Origin: Marinospirillum sp031581385
Lineage (GTDB): Bacteria; Pseudomonadota; Gammaproteobacteria; Pseudomonadales; Halomonadaceae
Reading direction: 5' to 3'
Length of the DNA: 64,000 nt
Assembly: GCF_044810985.1 (NCBI RefSeq)
Contig: NZ_CP085242.1
Coordinates: forward strand, 1,426,001-1,490,000
Under the pieces are notes generated by a model. It made no database searches. It saw nothing but the letters and a program-made list of their open reading frames with translations, and was not told the origin of the DNA. Shown here in pieces: positions 9,801 to 18,281 of this stretch. The position numbers were made by a program, and so were the translations under genes. Every line of letters starts with the position of its first letter. Position 1 is the stretch's first letter.

Positions 9801-9913
9801 CCGGTGGGGCCATTGATCAGAAACAGCGGACTTTCACCCAGCAGGGTGAAATCAACACTTTCCTTACCGGCGAAAGGGCCAAAAGCTTGCAGGCTTAACT
9901 GGCGTGGTTTCAT
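6857..9913 (-). CDS. sbcC: Exonuclease SbcCD subunit C (SMC-like ATPase)
   Basis: A 1,018-residue SMC-type ATPase. The N-terminal Walker A is at residues 35-43 (NGPTGAGKST). Two very long Gln/Glu-rich coiled coils flank a zinc-hook motif CPVCGSQEHPAP near residue 510. The C-terminal half has the ABC signature LSGGESFMAALSLALGLSE (~920) and Walker B LDTLFIDEGFGSLD (~955). With SbcD it forms the Mre11-Rad50-type nuclease that opens hairpins and processes DNA ends in an ATP-dependent way. Its start overlaps the sbcD stop by 4 bp (translational coupling). The coiled coil is unusually rich in glutamine, which generates long Leu-rich antisense frames that are not genes. Confidence 0.95.
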   Translation of the reverse strand: MKPRQLSLQAFGPFAGKESVDFTLLGESPLFLINGPTGAGKSTLLDALCFALYGQTTGNDRSGTQMRCDRAAARDLTWVELTFTLGQQNYRIYRLPEQDRPKQKGDGWTTQASRVELYRLIGEGDEKLLGTKAGEVTSQIQELLGLTVDQFRQVMVLPQGKFRELLLASSRDREAIFSQLFQTRIYKQLENKLKAKADSIQREMQDHQQRIRGILESCNLHMEEEVEQELQALKPQHQELHDQKDAARKKHLQAAKELDQAQQLEVQFQNQTRLKAEYEQHLQQQAMIADKEKQLSQNTLARKIQPQRDEWQRLEKQQHRLQEQLHACQQQLEQVKQQKQQSHEHRQQAEAAEKNQLPALQKEQHRLQGFQEKVERLAAYQQAATEALQADQQAAVALEKLQKQEQQTREQQADLEKQLTDLDQQQEALAQVPLQLQHLDVQRQNRQQLDKLYQNQEQLTQEQQKARQQEQQAKEFWQYRQQQAQEAEYHWHLGQAAELARQLHPGQPCPVCGSQEHPAPAQPEGNLSLVSKEQVESARQEMDQARELLQGWQAECQRLEIQLQENQRAQQEFQEALQERAQQSLDELQAEFNHLQQQEKQRQDAQNKHQELKQLQRKGQQALDDLQTPLQAAQQASQQAHDQYLKEQTHLQQLEQELPAQWRTRQALQQALDSLYQQQEVLQQAREKAQLQDQESDRQMARLTQQENDLQEQQSKTTTELKTADEHWQQALQTTGFINLANWQAALLEESQVEIFTQQVNHWKEQKHQLQGKLDHLENLLADQKPPDLDTLKQQEAAAEQQLQEIQTAFQTVDQRWNQLQDTAKRLKKAHEDNQALEERYRVYGTLSEVASGASGSKVSLQRFVLGVLLDDVLALASRRLDHMSRGRYALVRSQETGGRGASGLDLQVHDAYSGKRRDVATLSGGESFMAALSLALGLSEVVQAYAGGIRLDTLFIDEGFGSLDTETLDLAIATLMELQTGGRMIGVISHVSELKEQLTQRIDVLTDMRGSRLQLQP

Positions 9914-11067
9914 CCCTGGGTTTCCTCCCTGCGAATTTCTTCCAGAGCTTCCTGGATGACTTGCACCTGCTGTGCGGACAGTTCTTCACCCTGCACCTGG
10001 CGATAAAAATCACTGAACAGATCCAGTTCGCCGCGCTTGAGTTTTTCGCGCGCCAGCTGGACATCACCACTTCCAGTCAAGCCGGTTTTTTCCAGATGCA
10101 AAACATTGGGATAAACCCGGCGCAACTTGCTCATGGGCTCCAGCAGGGCTTCCCGATCCGTCAGGCGCACCAGTAGAAAATCCTCTCGGTGAGGATCGGT
10201 CTCGCCCTGTTGGAGCAGGCTTTGCAGATCGCCTTCCAGAATGCGCAGGTCTTTGCGAGGCTCAAGCGGCAGGAGTTGAAAACCCACCAGACCCTGCTGG
10301 TTCACTTCCACCAGAGTCAGGGATTTTTTCTGGGTGGCTTCGGAAAAACTGTACTTCATCAGGGAGCCACTGTAGCGGATGTATTCCTTGCCCTTGTACT
10401 GGGGAGAATGCAGGTGCCCCAGAGCAACATAGTCAAAATCCGCCAGAGGTTGCCAATCCACACGATCCGCGCCACCGATGGCCAGAGGCCGTTCCGAGTC
10501 CGATTCACTGGCACCATCCAGAAAGCAGTGGCTGAGCAAAACCGTGCCACGGCCAGGGGTAACGGCCTGCTTGACCTGCTCGACCAGAAACTGATGCGCG
10601 GAATTAAAACAACGCACCTGCCCTTCTTCGAGCTGATCAGCCAAAGTACTTCTGACCTGAGCTGGATCGGCATAAGGCAGGCCGAAAAAATCCACCTTCA
10701 CGCCTTTGACCTCAAGCGTCACGGGTTGGGCTACGGCTTTGAGATCAGCCAGAATATGCAGCCCGGACTGTTGCAGCTGACGCGAACCAAAACCCAGGCG
10801 CTCGGCACTGTCGTGGTTGCCGGGAATCAGGATCACGGGAATCCGCAATTCCTGAATCACCCGGTGTAAAAACTCATCCAGCACCTCCACAGCCGTGGCC
10901 GGGGGCACCGAACGGTCGTAAATATCCCCGGCCACCACCAAAGCATCCGCCTCTTGCTCCTGCAGGTGATGGAAAACCTGATCCAGCAGATGTTGCTGGT
11001 CATCCAGCAGCGAGACATTATGAAACAGCCGACCCAGATGCCAGTCGGAGGTGTGGATAAATTTCAT
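9910..11067 (-). CDS. sbcD: Exonuclease SbcCD subunit D (Mre11-like nuclease)
   Basis: A 385-residue calcineurin-type metallophosphoesterase with the metal-binding motifs in order: SDWHLGR, VVAGDIYDRSVPP, LIPGNHDSAERLG, LLSHCFLDGA and ALGHLHSPQ. It supplies the endonuclease and 3'-5' exonuclease centre of SbcCD. I start it at the ATG at 11067 because the first motif follows within seven residues, as in other SbcD proteins; the 27-residue upstream extension has no homology. It is the promoter-proximal gene of sbcD-sbcC. Confidence 0.95.
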   Translation of the reverse strand: MKFIHTSDWHLGRLFHNVSLLDDQQHLLDQVFHHLQEQEADALVVAGDIYDRSVPPATAVEVLDEFLHRVIQELRIPVILIPGNHDSAERLGFGSRQLQQSGLHILADLKAVAQPVTLEVKGVKVDFFGLPYADPAQVRSTLADQLEEGQVRCFNSAHQFLVEQVKQAVTPGRGTVLLSHCFLDGASESDSERPLAIGGADRVDWQPLADFDYVALGHLHSPQYKGKEYIRYSGSLMKYSFSEATQKKSLTLVEVNQQGLVGFQLLPLEPRKDLRILEGDLQSLLQQGETDPHREDFLLVRLTDREALLEPMSKLRRVYPNVLHLEKTGLTGSGDVQLAREKLKRGELDLFSDFYRQVQGEELSAQQVQVIQEALEEIRREETQG

Positions 11068-11266
11068 CAAATCAACAGCCCTTGGAATCCGGGGAGAGTA
11101 AAACGCCCATCGGGATAAAACGCATACGACCTCCGCTTGAATGCGCAAACTCTAAACCCAAGTCGTTCTGGCCGCAAATCTTTACTGGCGTGGTTTGTCT
11201 TGCCCCCGATTAATCTCTGGTACATGCTATGCAAATAGACACTGCCATCTAGGCTAAGGAGTTGGA

Positions 11267-12703
11267 ATGCATATAGAATTTATTGGCGCTGCCCAGGAAG
11301 TCACCGGTTCCTGTCATCTGGTGGAGGTGGGTCGCAGTCGGGTACTGCTGGACTGTGGTCTGCTTCAGGGGAATGGCAAGGCAAAGGATGGCGAAGCCAA
11401 TGCCGCTGATTTCCCTTTTGATCCGGCCAGCATCGATGCCGTGGTGCTCAGTCATTCGCATCTGGATCATTGCGGGCGTATTCCTTTGCTGGTCAAACAA
11501 GGCTTCAAGGGCAAGATTTACACCCAGCGCGCCTGCCAGGAAATGTGCCGGGTGATGTATATGGATGCCGCGCATATCAATGAGCGGGATGCTTTCACCC
11601 AGAATCGCAAACGTGAGCGCAAGCATCTGCCCCCTGTTGAGCCTCTGTTCACCACTGAAGATGCTGAAAAAGCCCTCAAGCACTTCCGGGGCATGGATTA
11701 TGAAAGCAGCCTCCAGGTGGCTGACGGCATCACCGCCACCCTGTTTGATGCTGGGCATATTCTGGGTTCTTCCATCGTGCAGCTGGATGTTGAGGATGAC
11801 CAGGGCAACCAGCGCCGCATCCTGTTTACCGGTGATCTGGGGCATGCTGAGGCCCCCATTCTGCGCAATCCAACCTTCCTGCATCAGGCCGATGTGGTCT
11901 TGATGGAAAGCACCTATGGGGGTCGCTGTCATCGCAGCTGGGACGAAAGCTTTGCGGAAATGGCCGAAGTGCTCAAGGAAGCCCGTGAAGGCGGTGGCAA
12001 TCTTTTGATTCCTGCTTTTGCCGTGGGCCGCTCCCAAGAGCTGCTGTATTTGTTTGCCAAGCACTACAAGGAATGGGAAATGCACCACTGGCAAATCTTT
12101 TTGGACAGCCCCATGGCCATTGAGGCCACGGAAGTCTATGCCCACCACAGCGATCTTTATGATGACGAGACCCGCAAACTCTGGGCTAAACACCAGTACA
12201 AGAATCTGCTGCCCAACCTGACCATCACCCGTACACCGGATGAGTCCATGGAGATCAATCAACACAAGGAAGGTGCCATCATCATTGCCGGCAGTGGCAT
12301 GTGTGAAGGTGGGCGTATCCGTCACCACCTGAAAAACCATGTCTGGCGCGAAGGCAACCATCTGGTGTTTGTCGGCTTTCAGGCTCGCAATACCCTGGGG
12401 CGTCGTTTGGTGGAAGGGGTTCAAACCATCAAACTCTGGGGCGAGGAAATTGAGGTCGCGGCCAAGGTGCATACCATCAATGGCTTTTCCGCCCACGCCG
12501 ATCAAAAAGGTCTGATTGACTGGTATCGGCAAATCGAGGATTCACCGCCCCTGCTTCTGGTGCATGGTGAAGAGGAAGCCCAGCAGGCCTTGATTGCAGC
12601 CATCCAGCCCTGGACTCAGGCACGCGCTCCTGAACCCGGTGATCGTCTGGATCTGTTGAATCCTTCTGCACCCTTGCAGAAAGCACAAAACCCAGAAAGC
12701 TGA
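11267..12703 (+). CDS. MBL-fold beta-CASP metallo-hydrolase (putative ribonuclease)
   Basis: A 478-residue metallo-beta-lactamase-fold protein of the beta-CASP/RNA-specificity group. It shows the zinc motif LSHSHLDHCGRIPLLVKQGF (HxHxDH), motif 3 around DAGHILGS, motif 4 FTGDLGH, the beta-CASP segment IIIAGSGMCEGGRIRHHLKN and the C-terminal GFSAHADQ. Relatives include CPSF73/YSH1-like nucleases, so RNA cleavage is the likely activity; the cellular substrate is unknown. TAAGGAG lies at 11255-11261 before the ATG. It is divergent from sbcDC. Confidence 0.85.
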   Translation: MHIEFIGAAQEVTGSCHLVEVGRSRVLLDCGLLQGNGKAKDGEANAADFPFDPASIDAVVLSHSHLDHCGRIPLLVKQGFKGKIYTQRACQEMCRVMYMDAAHINERDAFTQNRKRERKHLPPVEPLFTTEDAEKALKHFRGMDYESSLQVADGITATLFDAGHILGSSIVQLDVEDDQGNQRRILFTGDLGHAEAPILRNPTFLHQADVVLMESTYGGRCHRSWDESFAEMAEVLKEAREGGGNLLIPAFAVGRSQELLYLFAKHYKEWEMHHWQIFLDSPMAIEATEVYAHHSDLYDDETRKLWAKHQYKNLLPNLTITRTPDESMEINQHKEGAIIIAGSGMCEGGRIRHHLKNHVWREGNHLVFVGFQARNTLGRRLVEGVQTIKLWGEEIEVAAKVHTINGFSAHADQKGLIDWYRQIEDSPPLLLVHGEEEAQQALIAAIQPWTQARAPEPGDRLDLLNPSAPLQKAQNPES

Positions 12704-12797
12704 ATACAAACCAAAATGGCCACAGGGAAGTGGGTCAGGACAGAGAAAAAAGGAAGATATAGAAAAAACGGAGGAGGTTGAAATACTGTCACTTCGA

Positions 12798-12884
12798 TGG
12801 TGCCCAGGAGAAGACTCGAACTTCCACGACCTTGCGGTCACTGATACCTGAAACCAGCGCGTCTACCAATTCCGCCACCTGGGC
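12798..12884 (-). tRNA. tRNA-Leu (anticodon CAG), copy 2
   Basis: An 87-nt minus-strand sequence begins GCCCAGGTGGCGG and ends in an encoded CCA. It folds as a class II tRNA with a long variable arm. The anticodon arm CTGGT/ATCAG encloses TTCAGGT, giving anticodon CAG (leucine, CUG codons). It is an identical copy of the gene at 12919-13005, 34 bp away. Confidence 0.93.
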
Positions 12885-12918
12885 AAAGAAGTGATACAGT
12901 GCTTCAAATGTTGAGTGA

Positions 12919-13005
12919 TGGTGCCCAGGAGAAGACTCGAACTTCCACGACCTTGCGGTCACTGATACCTGAAACCAGCGCGTCTACCAATTCCGCCACC
13001 TGGGC
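12919..13005 (-). tRNA. tRNA-Leu (anticodon CAG), copy 1
   Basis: The same 87-nt class II tRNA as its neighbour, with anticodon CAG, a G-T-T-C-G-A T-loop and an encoded CCA. It is the promoter-proximal member of the tandem pair on the minus strand and is probably co-transcribed with the second copy. Divergent from rnr. Confidence 0.93.
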
Positions 13006-13136
13006 AACTCAACGGCTGCGTATTCTACAAGCTAATTTATTCTGTGCAAGCCCTTTTTCATCTTTTTATGGGCAACAGCGTGTTAGACTGCAGTTATGCC
13101 GTATTTTTTGCTTTATATTGAAAAGGACAAGTAACC

Positions 13137-15713
13137 ATGACTACAACCTGGCCACTGGATCAAGACCCGCAGGCTTCACGCGAAGCGGGCAATTACGATC
13201 ATCCTGTTCCCAGCCGCGAATACATCCTGCAGTGCCTGGAAGAAGCCGGGCGCCCCATGACGCACGAACAGCTCTGTCAGGCCTATGGCATGAGCAACGA
13301 AAACTCCATTGAGGCCCTGCGTCGCCGCCTGATTGCCATGGCCCGCGACAATCAGCTTTTCTCCAATCGCCGCGGTGCCTATGCCCTGATCAGCAAACTC
13401 GACCTGATCAAGGGGAAGGTTCAGGCCCACCGCGATGGTTTTGGCTTCCTGGTTCCCGAAGGGGGCGGTGGTGATCTCTTCCTGCACAACAAGCAAATCC
13501 GCAAGGTCTGGGACGGCGATCTAGTTCTGGCTCGCGAAGTCAGCAAGGATGGCCGGGGCCGCCGTGAAGGCGTGATCGTGGAAGTTTTGGAACGCGGTGT
13601 CACTCAGTTGGTGGGTCGCCTGAAATTCCAGTCCAGCGGCTTTGCGCTGGTGATTCCCGAAAACCCTTCTCTACACCATGAAGTCCTGGTTCCTCCCGAT
13701 CAGTTGATGGGTGCCAAGGAAGGGGAAATGGTTCAGGTGGAAATTCTGGAACACCCGGCTCCCCGCAAAAAAGTCGCAGGCAAGATCGTGGAAATCCTCG
13801 GCGATTTCATGTCGGCCGGGATGGAAATCGAAGTGGCTCTGCGCAGCTATGATCTGCCCTTTGAGTGGCCCGATGAAGTCACCCGCCAGGCCGAAGGTCT
13901 AAGTGACCAGGTTTCGGAAGAAGACAAAAAGAATCGCGTAGACTTGCGCAAACTGCCGTTGGTCACCATTGACGGCGAAGATGCCAAAGACTTTGATGAT
14001 GCCGTCTACTGTGAAAAAAGCACCACCGGCGGCTGGAAGCTCTGGGTCGCCATTGCCGATGTGTCCCATTATGTCCGCGTCAATTCTCCGCTGGATAATG
14101 AAGCCCGCAAACGTGCCACTTCGGTTTATTTTCCGGGGCGTGTGATTCCCATGCTGCCCGAGGCCCTGTCCAATGGGCTTTGTTCTCTCAACCCCCAGGT
14201 GGATCGCCTGTGTATGGTTTGTGAGATGAACATCAGCAAACAGGGCAAACTGACCCGCTACAAGTTTTATGAAGGGGTCATGCGCTCCCAGGCGCGCCTG
14301 ACCTACACCCAGGTCGGTGCTCTTCTGGAAGAGCCGGAATCGGAAACCACCCAATATCTGTATGAGCAGCATTCAAAAATCCTGCCCGGACTCTATGAGC
14401 TGCATCAGCTCTACAAGGCGTTGCGGGCAGAAAGAGATCAGCGGGGTGCCATTGATTTTGAAACCCGCGAAACCCGCATCGTGTTTGGCGATGACAGCAA
14501 GATTGAAAAGATCATTCCCGTGGTGCGCAACGATGCCCACAAGATCATCGAAGAATGCATGCTGGTGGCCAATGTCGCCACGGCACGCTTTTTGGAAAAA
14601 CATGAACTGGCCAGTCTCTACCGGGTGCATGAAGGCCCCAAAGCCGAGCGCCTGGAAACCCTGCGCGCTTTTCTGGGCGAGCTGGGCATTCATCTCGGCG
14701 GTGGCGACAAACCCACCCCTCAGGATTACCAGGAAGTCTTCAGTGTTATTCGGGATCGACCCGATGCCGACATCATTCAAACCATGATGCTGCGCTCCAT
14801 GCGCCAGGCGGTTTACACACCGGTCAATGAAGGACACTTCGGTCTGGCCTATCCGGCCTATGCACATTACACCTCGCCGATACGCCGTTATCCTGATCTG
14901 CTGGTTCACCGCGCCATTCGTGGTCTGCTCAGAAGCGGCAAACCGACCAACAATGTTCAGCGTCTGGATTCCACGCCCACGGAAAAACTGGAGAAATGGC
15001 TGCCCTACACGCCCCAGCAGATGCTGGAGCTAGGTGAACACTGCTCCATGGCTGAACGCCGGGCTGATGAAGCCGTGCGCGACGTCACCGACTGGCTGAA
15101 ATGCGAGTTTCTTTCCGACCATGTCGGTGAAGTCTTTATGGGCCGGGTGGCCTCTGTCGTTGGCTTTGGTCTCTTTGTCGAGCTTAATGATTTCTTCGTC
15201 GAAGGCCTGGTGCACATCAGCTCCCTGCCGGGTGATTACTATCGTTTCGAGCCGGAAAAACAGCGTCTGCGAGGCGAACGCAGTGGTCGCACCTGGCGTC
15301 TGGGCGACCAGGTGGAAGTGATTGTTTCCCGCGTTGATCTGGATGATCGCAAGATTGATTTTGATCTCACCGAAACCGTTGCCACTCCGGCCAGACCGCC
15401 ACGCAAACGCCGTTCTTCATCACAGCGCAAACCGGCTGCAGCGGCCCAACCTGCCGCAAAACCCAAAGCGACAGCAGCCCCCAAGCCCTTGCCTGTAGAG
15501 CCAGAAGAGGCTGTTCCTGAGACACCGGAAATTGAAGTCGGCCTGGAGCCACAGGTAACCGGGGAAATCAAAAAGTCCAAGAAAAAGAAAGCCAAAAAGA
15601 AAAAAGACAAGGCCGCGGATGACGACAAAAGCAAAAAGTCGGATAAGAAACGCAAAAAGCGCCTCGGCAAAAAAGAACGCGACAAGAAAAAGCAAAAGGC
15701 TAAGCAAGACTGA
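13137..15713 (+). CDS. rnr: Ribonuclease R
   Basis: An 858-residue RNase II/R-family 3'-5' exoribonuclease. Domains in order: N-terminal helix-turn-helix (~20-90), two cold-shock domains, the RNB catalytic domain with the acidic active-site run TIDGEDAKDFDDAVYCEK (~280) and the conserved HYTSPIRRYPDLLVHRAI, an S1 RNA-binding domain (EVFMGRVASVVGFGLFVEL, ~665-750), and an unusually long Lys/Ala/Pro-rich tail of about 100 residues. The basic tail is a known feature of RNase R that aids structured-RNA unwinding and ribosome association. rlmB begins 2 bp after the stop, so the two form an operon as in many gammaproteobacteria. Confidence 0.96.
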   Translation: MTTTWPLDQDPQASREAGNYDHPVPSREYILQCLEEAGRPMTHEQLCQAYGMSNENSIEALRRRLIAMARDNQLFSNRRGAYALISKLDLIKGKVQAHRDGFGFLVPEGGGGDLFLHNKQIRKVWDGDLVLAREVSKDGRGRREGVIVEVLERGVTQLVGRLKFQSSGFALVIPENPSLHHEVLVPPDQLMGAKEGEMVQVEILEHPAPRKKVAGKIVEILGDFMSAGMEIEVALRSYDLPFEWPDEVTRQAEGLSDQVSEEDKKNRVDLRKLPLVTIDGEDAKDFDDAVYCEKSTTGGWKLWVAIADVSHYVRVNSPLDNEARKRATSVYFPGRVIPMLPEALSNGLCSLNPQVDRLCMVCEMNISKQGKLTRYKFYEGVMRSQARLTYTQVGALLEEPESETTQYLYEQHSKILPGLYELHQLYKALRAERDQRGAIDFETRETRIVFGDDSKIEKIIPVVRNDAHKIIEECMLVANVATARFLEKHELASLYRVHEGPKAERLETLRAFLGELGIHLGGGDKPTPQDYQEVFSVIRDRPDADIIQTMMLRSMRQAVYTPVNEGHFGLAYPAYAHYTSPIRRYPDLLVHRAIRGLLRSGKPTNNVQRLDSTPTEKLEKWLPYTPQQMLELGEHCSMAERRADEAVRDVTDWLKCEFLSDHVGEVFMGRVASVVGFGLFVELNDFFVEGLVHISSLPGDYYRFEPEKQRLRGERSGRTWRLGDQVEVIVSRVDLDDRKIDFDLTETVATPARPPRKRRSSSQRKPAAAAQPAAKPKATAAPKPLPVEPEEAVPETPEIEVGLEPQVTGEIKKSKKKKAKKKKDKAADDDKSKKSDKKRKKRLGKKERDKKKQKAKQD

Positions 15714-15715
15714 TC

Positions 15716-16522
15716 ATGGCAAAACCAACACCCGGACGTAAGCCCCGTAAAAAAGCCGCCCCGGACAACGATCAGGTGGCGGTCTTCGGTCACCATGCGG
15801 TCACCAGCCTGCTGAAGCATCGCTCCGACCAGGTCTTCAGCCTTTGGGTACTGGAAGGACGCCGAGATGCGCCCATCCAGGCTCTGCTCGACACCGCCAA
15901 CCAACTAGGCTTGGCAGTGGAAAGCAAAACCCGCGATGAGCTGGATCAGCAGACGGCCGGAGTCCATCAGGGCATCCTGGCCTGGGCCAAACCACGCCAG
16001 GCCGGCAGTGAAAGCGAGCTGGAAAACCTGCTCGCCGCCACGCAGAAATCCCCCCTGCTGCTGGTTCTGGATGGTGTCACCGACCCTCACAACCTGGGGG
16101 CTTGTCTGCGTTCAGCAGAGGCAGCCGGGGTGGATGCCGTGATAGTTCCCAGGGACAAATCCGCCGGTCTGAATGCCACGGTGCGCAAGGTGGCTTGCGG
16201 GGCAGCTGAAACCCTGCCCCTGATCCAGGTCACCAACCTGGCCCGAACCCTGCGCAGCCTGGCTGATTATGGCATCTGGATTATCGGCACCAGTGGCGAT
16301 ACTGAAACCCTGATTTACCAGGCCGATCTGACCCGTCCGGTGGCTCTGGTCATGGGTGCAGAAGGCAAGGGCATGCGCCGTCTCACCCGTGAACACTGCG
16401 ATCAACTGGTGCGCCTGCCGATGGCCGGCGAGGTATCCAGCCTCAATGTCTCGGTGGCCAGTGGCGTCAGTCTTTACGAAGCGGTACGCCAGCGCTTGCC
16501 ACAAGCAGCCCTGGCAGAGTAA
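15716..16522 (+). CDS. rlmB: 23S rRNA (guanosine-2251-2'-O)-methyltransferase
   Basis: A 268-residue SpoU/TrmH (SPOUT) methyltransferase with all three family motifs: motif 1 VTDPHNLGACLRSAEAAGVD, motif 2 ALVMGAEGKGMRR and motif 3 LPMAGEVSSLNVSVASGVSL. The N-terminal ~85 residues form the RNA-binding domain after a short basic extension. It 2'-O-methylates G2251 in the peptidyl-transferase P loop of 23S rRNA using S-adenosylmethionine. It lies 2 bp downstream of rnr. Confidence 0.94.
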   Translation: MAKPTPGRKPRKKAAPDNDQVAVFGHHAVTSLLKHRSDQVFSLWVLEGRRDAPIQALLDTANQLGLAVESKTRDELDQQTAGVHQGILAWAKPRQAGSESELENLLAATQKSPLLLVLDGVTDPHNLGACLRSAEAAGVDAVIVPRDKSAGLNATVRKVACGAAETLPLIQVTNLARTLRSLADYGIWIIGTSGDTETLIYQADLTRPVALVMGAEGKGMRRLTREHCDQLVRLPMAGEVSSLNVSVASGVSLYEAVRQRLPQAALAE

Positions 16523-16609
16523 AATGCCGCGCTTGTCTGGGGATTCTTGGAAATTGACCCAGTCAGTGCAGATCAAGTATCTGTGAGCAACAGCAGTTTC
16601 CTCCTTGCT

Positions 16610-16642
16610 TTTTGCTTCCGGCTGTACGCAGCAGCTGCAAAA
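16610..16642 (+). promoter_or_regulatory. Putative S6:S18 autoregulatory leader motif upstream of rpsF
   Basis: The rpsF leader can fold into an outer stem TTTTGC/GCAAAA (16610-16615 with 16637-16642). An internal loop carries TTCCG on the 5' side and AGCT on the 3' side, and the inner stem is GCTG/CAGC closed by TACG. A CCG in an internal loop ahead of rpsF is the hallmark of the conserved mRNA motif bound by the S6:S18 complex for feedback control. It ends 26 bp before the rpsF ATG. The fold was made by eye. Confidence 0.5.
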
Positions 16643-16668
16643 GGCTATTAACCCGTAAGGAGCATTCC

Positions 16669-17079
16669 ATGCGTCATTATGAAATCATTTTTATGGTTCA
16701 CCCCGATCAGAGCGATCAAGTTCCCGCGATGATCGAGCGTTACACCAACCTGGTTACTGAAAGCCAAGGTCAGGTTCACCGTCTGGAAGACTGGGGCCGT
16801 CGTCACCTGGCTTACCCCATCAACAAGATTACCAAAGCACACTATGTTCTGATGAACCTGGAGTGCCAGGAATCCGTGATTGCCGAGCTGGAAGAAATCT
16901 TCCGTTACAACGACGCTGTTATTCGCAACCTGATTGTTCGCATGAACGAAGCGGTTACTGAGCCTTCACCCATGAAAGCCAGTGAATCCCGTGAAGATCG
17001 TCGCCGCGATGACCGTGACAATCGTCAAGAGCAGTCTTCTGATTCTGAAGAAGAAGAATCCGAAGAAGCTGCTGAATAA
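16669..17079 (+). CDS. rpsF: 30S ribosomal protein S6
   Basis: A 136-residue S6 protein (MRHYEIIFMVHPDQSDQVPA start, GRRHLAYPINKITKAHYVL centre) with an acidic Glu/Asp-rich C-terminal tail, the substrate of RimK-type glutamylation in some bacteria. TAAGGAG at 16656-16662 defines the ATG at 16669. First gene of rpsF-rpsR-(membrane protein)-rplI. Confidence 0.97.
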   Translation: MRHYEIIFMVHPDQSDQVPAMIERYTNLVTESQGQVHRLEDWGRRHLAYPINKITKAHYVLMNLECQESVIAELEEIFRYNDAVIRNLIVRMNEAVTEPSPMKASESREDRRRDDRDNRQEQSSDSEEEESEEAAE

Positions 17080-17102
17080 ACCCGAATATCAGGAGAAGCA
17101 AA

Positions 17103-17330
17103 ATGGCTCGTTTTTTCCGTCGTCGCAAGTTTTGTCGTTTCACAGCTGAAGGCATCAAGCAGATCGACTACAAGGATCTGGAACTGCTGAAAGGCTATGT
17201 AACCGAAACCGGTAAAATTGTTCCCAGCCGCATTACCGGCACCAAGGCCAAGTATCAGCGTCAGCTGTCTACTGCCATCAAGCGTGCCCGCTACCTGGCT
17301 TTGCTGCCTTTCTCAGACAGCCACGAGTAA
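17103..17330 (+). CDS. rpsR: 30S ribosomal protein S18
   Basis: A 75-residue S18 protein (MARFFRRRKFCRFTAEG, IDYKDLELLKGYVTETGKIV) of normal length. AGGAG precedes the ATG. It binds S6 in the small-subunit platform and lies 23 bp after rpsF, as in the conserved cluster. Confidence 0.97.
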   Translation: MARFFRRRKFCRFTAEGIKQIDYKDLELLKGYVTETGKIVPSRITGTKAKYQRQLSTAIKRARYLALLPFSDSHE

Positions 17331-17372
17331 GTGTCTTGCATTTGGGGTTCCGGCCCCAGGCCTGAGTAAGCT

Positions 17373-18263
17373 ATGCGTTTTTTAGCCGAGTTCGTCATGA
17401 AAAGCCGCAGCAGGGCCATAGGCTCTGCTGTTGTTGCTGCCTTCATCCCTGTCCTCTCGTTGCTCAGCGGTGCCATTCTGGCACTGGTCTGGCTCCGTAT
17501 GGGACGTCGTGAAGGCCTGCTGGTACTCTTCTGGGTCAGTTTGCCGGGGTTTTACTACCTCTTTGCGCAAAACAGCCCGGATGTACTGCTCAGCTTGCTG
17601 GCAACCGCCTTGTTAGCCGAGCTTTTACGCCGCACACAAAGCTGGCCCCAGCTGTTGCTGAGTGGCGTGGCTCTGGCCGGCATGGTGGCCATCGGCTTCC
17701 AGTGGCTGCCCAATGAGATTCAGGACGAATTCATTCGTCTTCTGATCAATGAGGGCGGCCTGGTGAATTATGCCGAACTCAGCAGCGCCGACCAGGAAAG
17801 ATTGACTGTGATGATGGGCCTGCTTTTGAACGGCGTCATTACAGCTGTGCAATTGCTGCTGATTTATGTCAGCCTTTTTCTGGCACGCTGGTGGCAAGCC
17901 ACCCTGTACAATCCCGGTGGTTTTCAGGAGGAATTTCACAGCCTGAGAATGCCGCTCTGGTACAGTGGTGCCCTGCTGGCAGCCTTGCTTATGGTTTCTT
18001 TCGGGGTTCAGGTGCTACTGCCCCTGTTGCCCGTTCTGGTGGTTCCGTTGCTGATCTCCGGGTTGTCCCTGGTGCACGGCATTGTTGCCATCAAGCAGTA
18101 CAACAGTTTCTGGTTGGGCATGTTGTATGTGCTGCTGTTATTTGCCCTGCCTTATTTGAGTGTTCTACTGGTGCTGATCGCCATGGCGGACAGTCTGATG
18201 AACTTTCGTCACCGACTGGCGCCTCCGCCTCCCCCATCGCATGACGGGGACGGAGAGGCCTAA
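17373..18263 (+). CDS. Polytopic inner-membrane protein (YybS/DUF2232-like)
   Basis: A hydrophobic protein of 288-296 residues with about eight membrane segments and a short charged Pro-rich C-terminus. Its place between rpsR and rplI is the position held by a conserved DUF2232/YybS-like membrane protein in pseudomonads and relatives. Two starts are possible, ATG 17373 and ATG 17397; neither has a strong ribosome site. Function unknown. Assignment rests on hydropathy and synteny more than on motifs. Confidence 0.65.
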   Translation: MRFLAEFVMKSRSRAIGSAVVAAFIPVLSLLSGAILALVWLRMGRREGLLVLFWVSLPGFYYLFAQNSPDVLLSLLATALLAELLRRTQSWPQLLLSGVALAGMVAIGFQWLPNEIQDEFIRLLINEGGLVNYAELSSADQERLTVMMGLLLNGVITAVQLLLIYVSLFLARWWQATLYNPGGFQEEFHSLRMPLWYSGALLAALLMVSFGVQVLLPLLPVLVVPLLISGLSLVHGIVAIKQYNSFWLGMLYVLLLFALPYLSVLLVLIAMADSLMNFRHRLAPPPPPSHDGDGEA

Positions 18264-18281
18264 CGTCTTGAGGATATAAAC

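Noticed and set aside
11249..12532. A 427-codon open frame antisense to the beta-CASP hydrolase gene
   Set aside because: It lies fully opposite a gene with intact zinc and beta-CASP motifs and has no recognisable domain; it is a codon-usage shadow.
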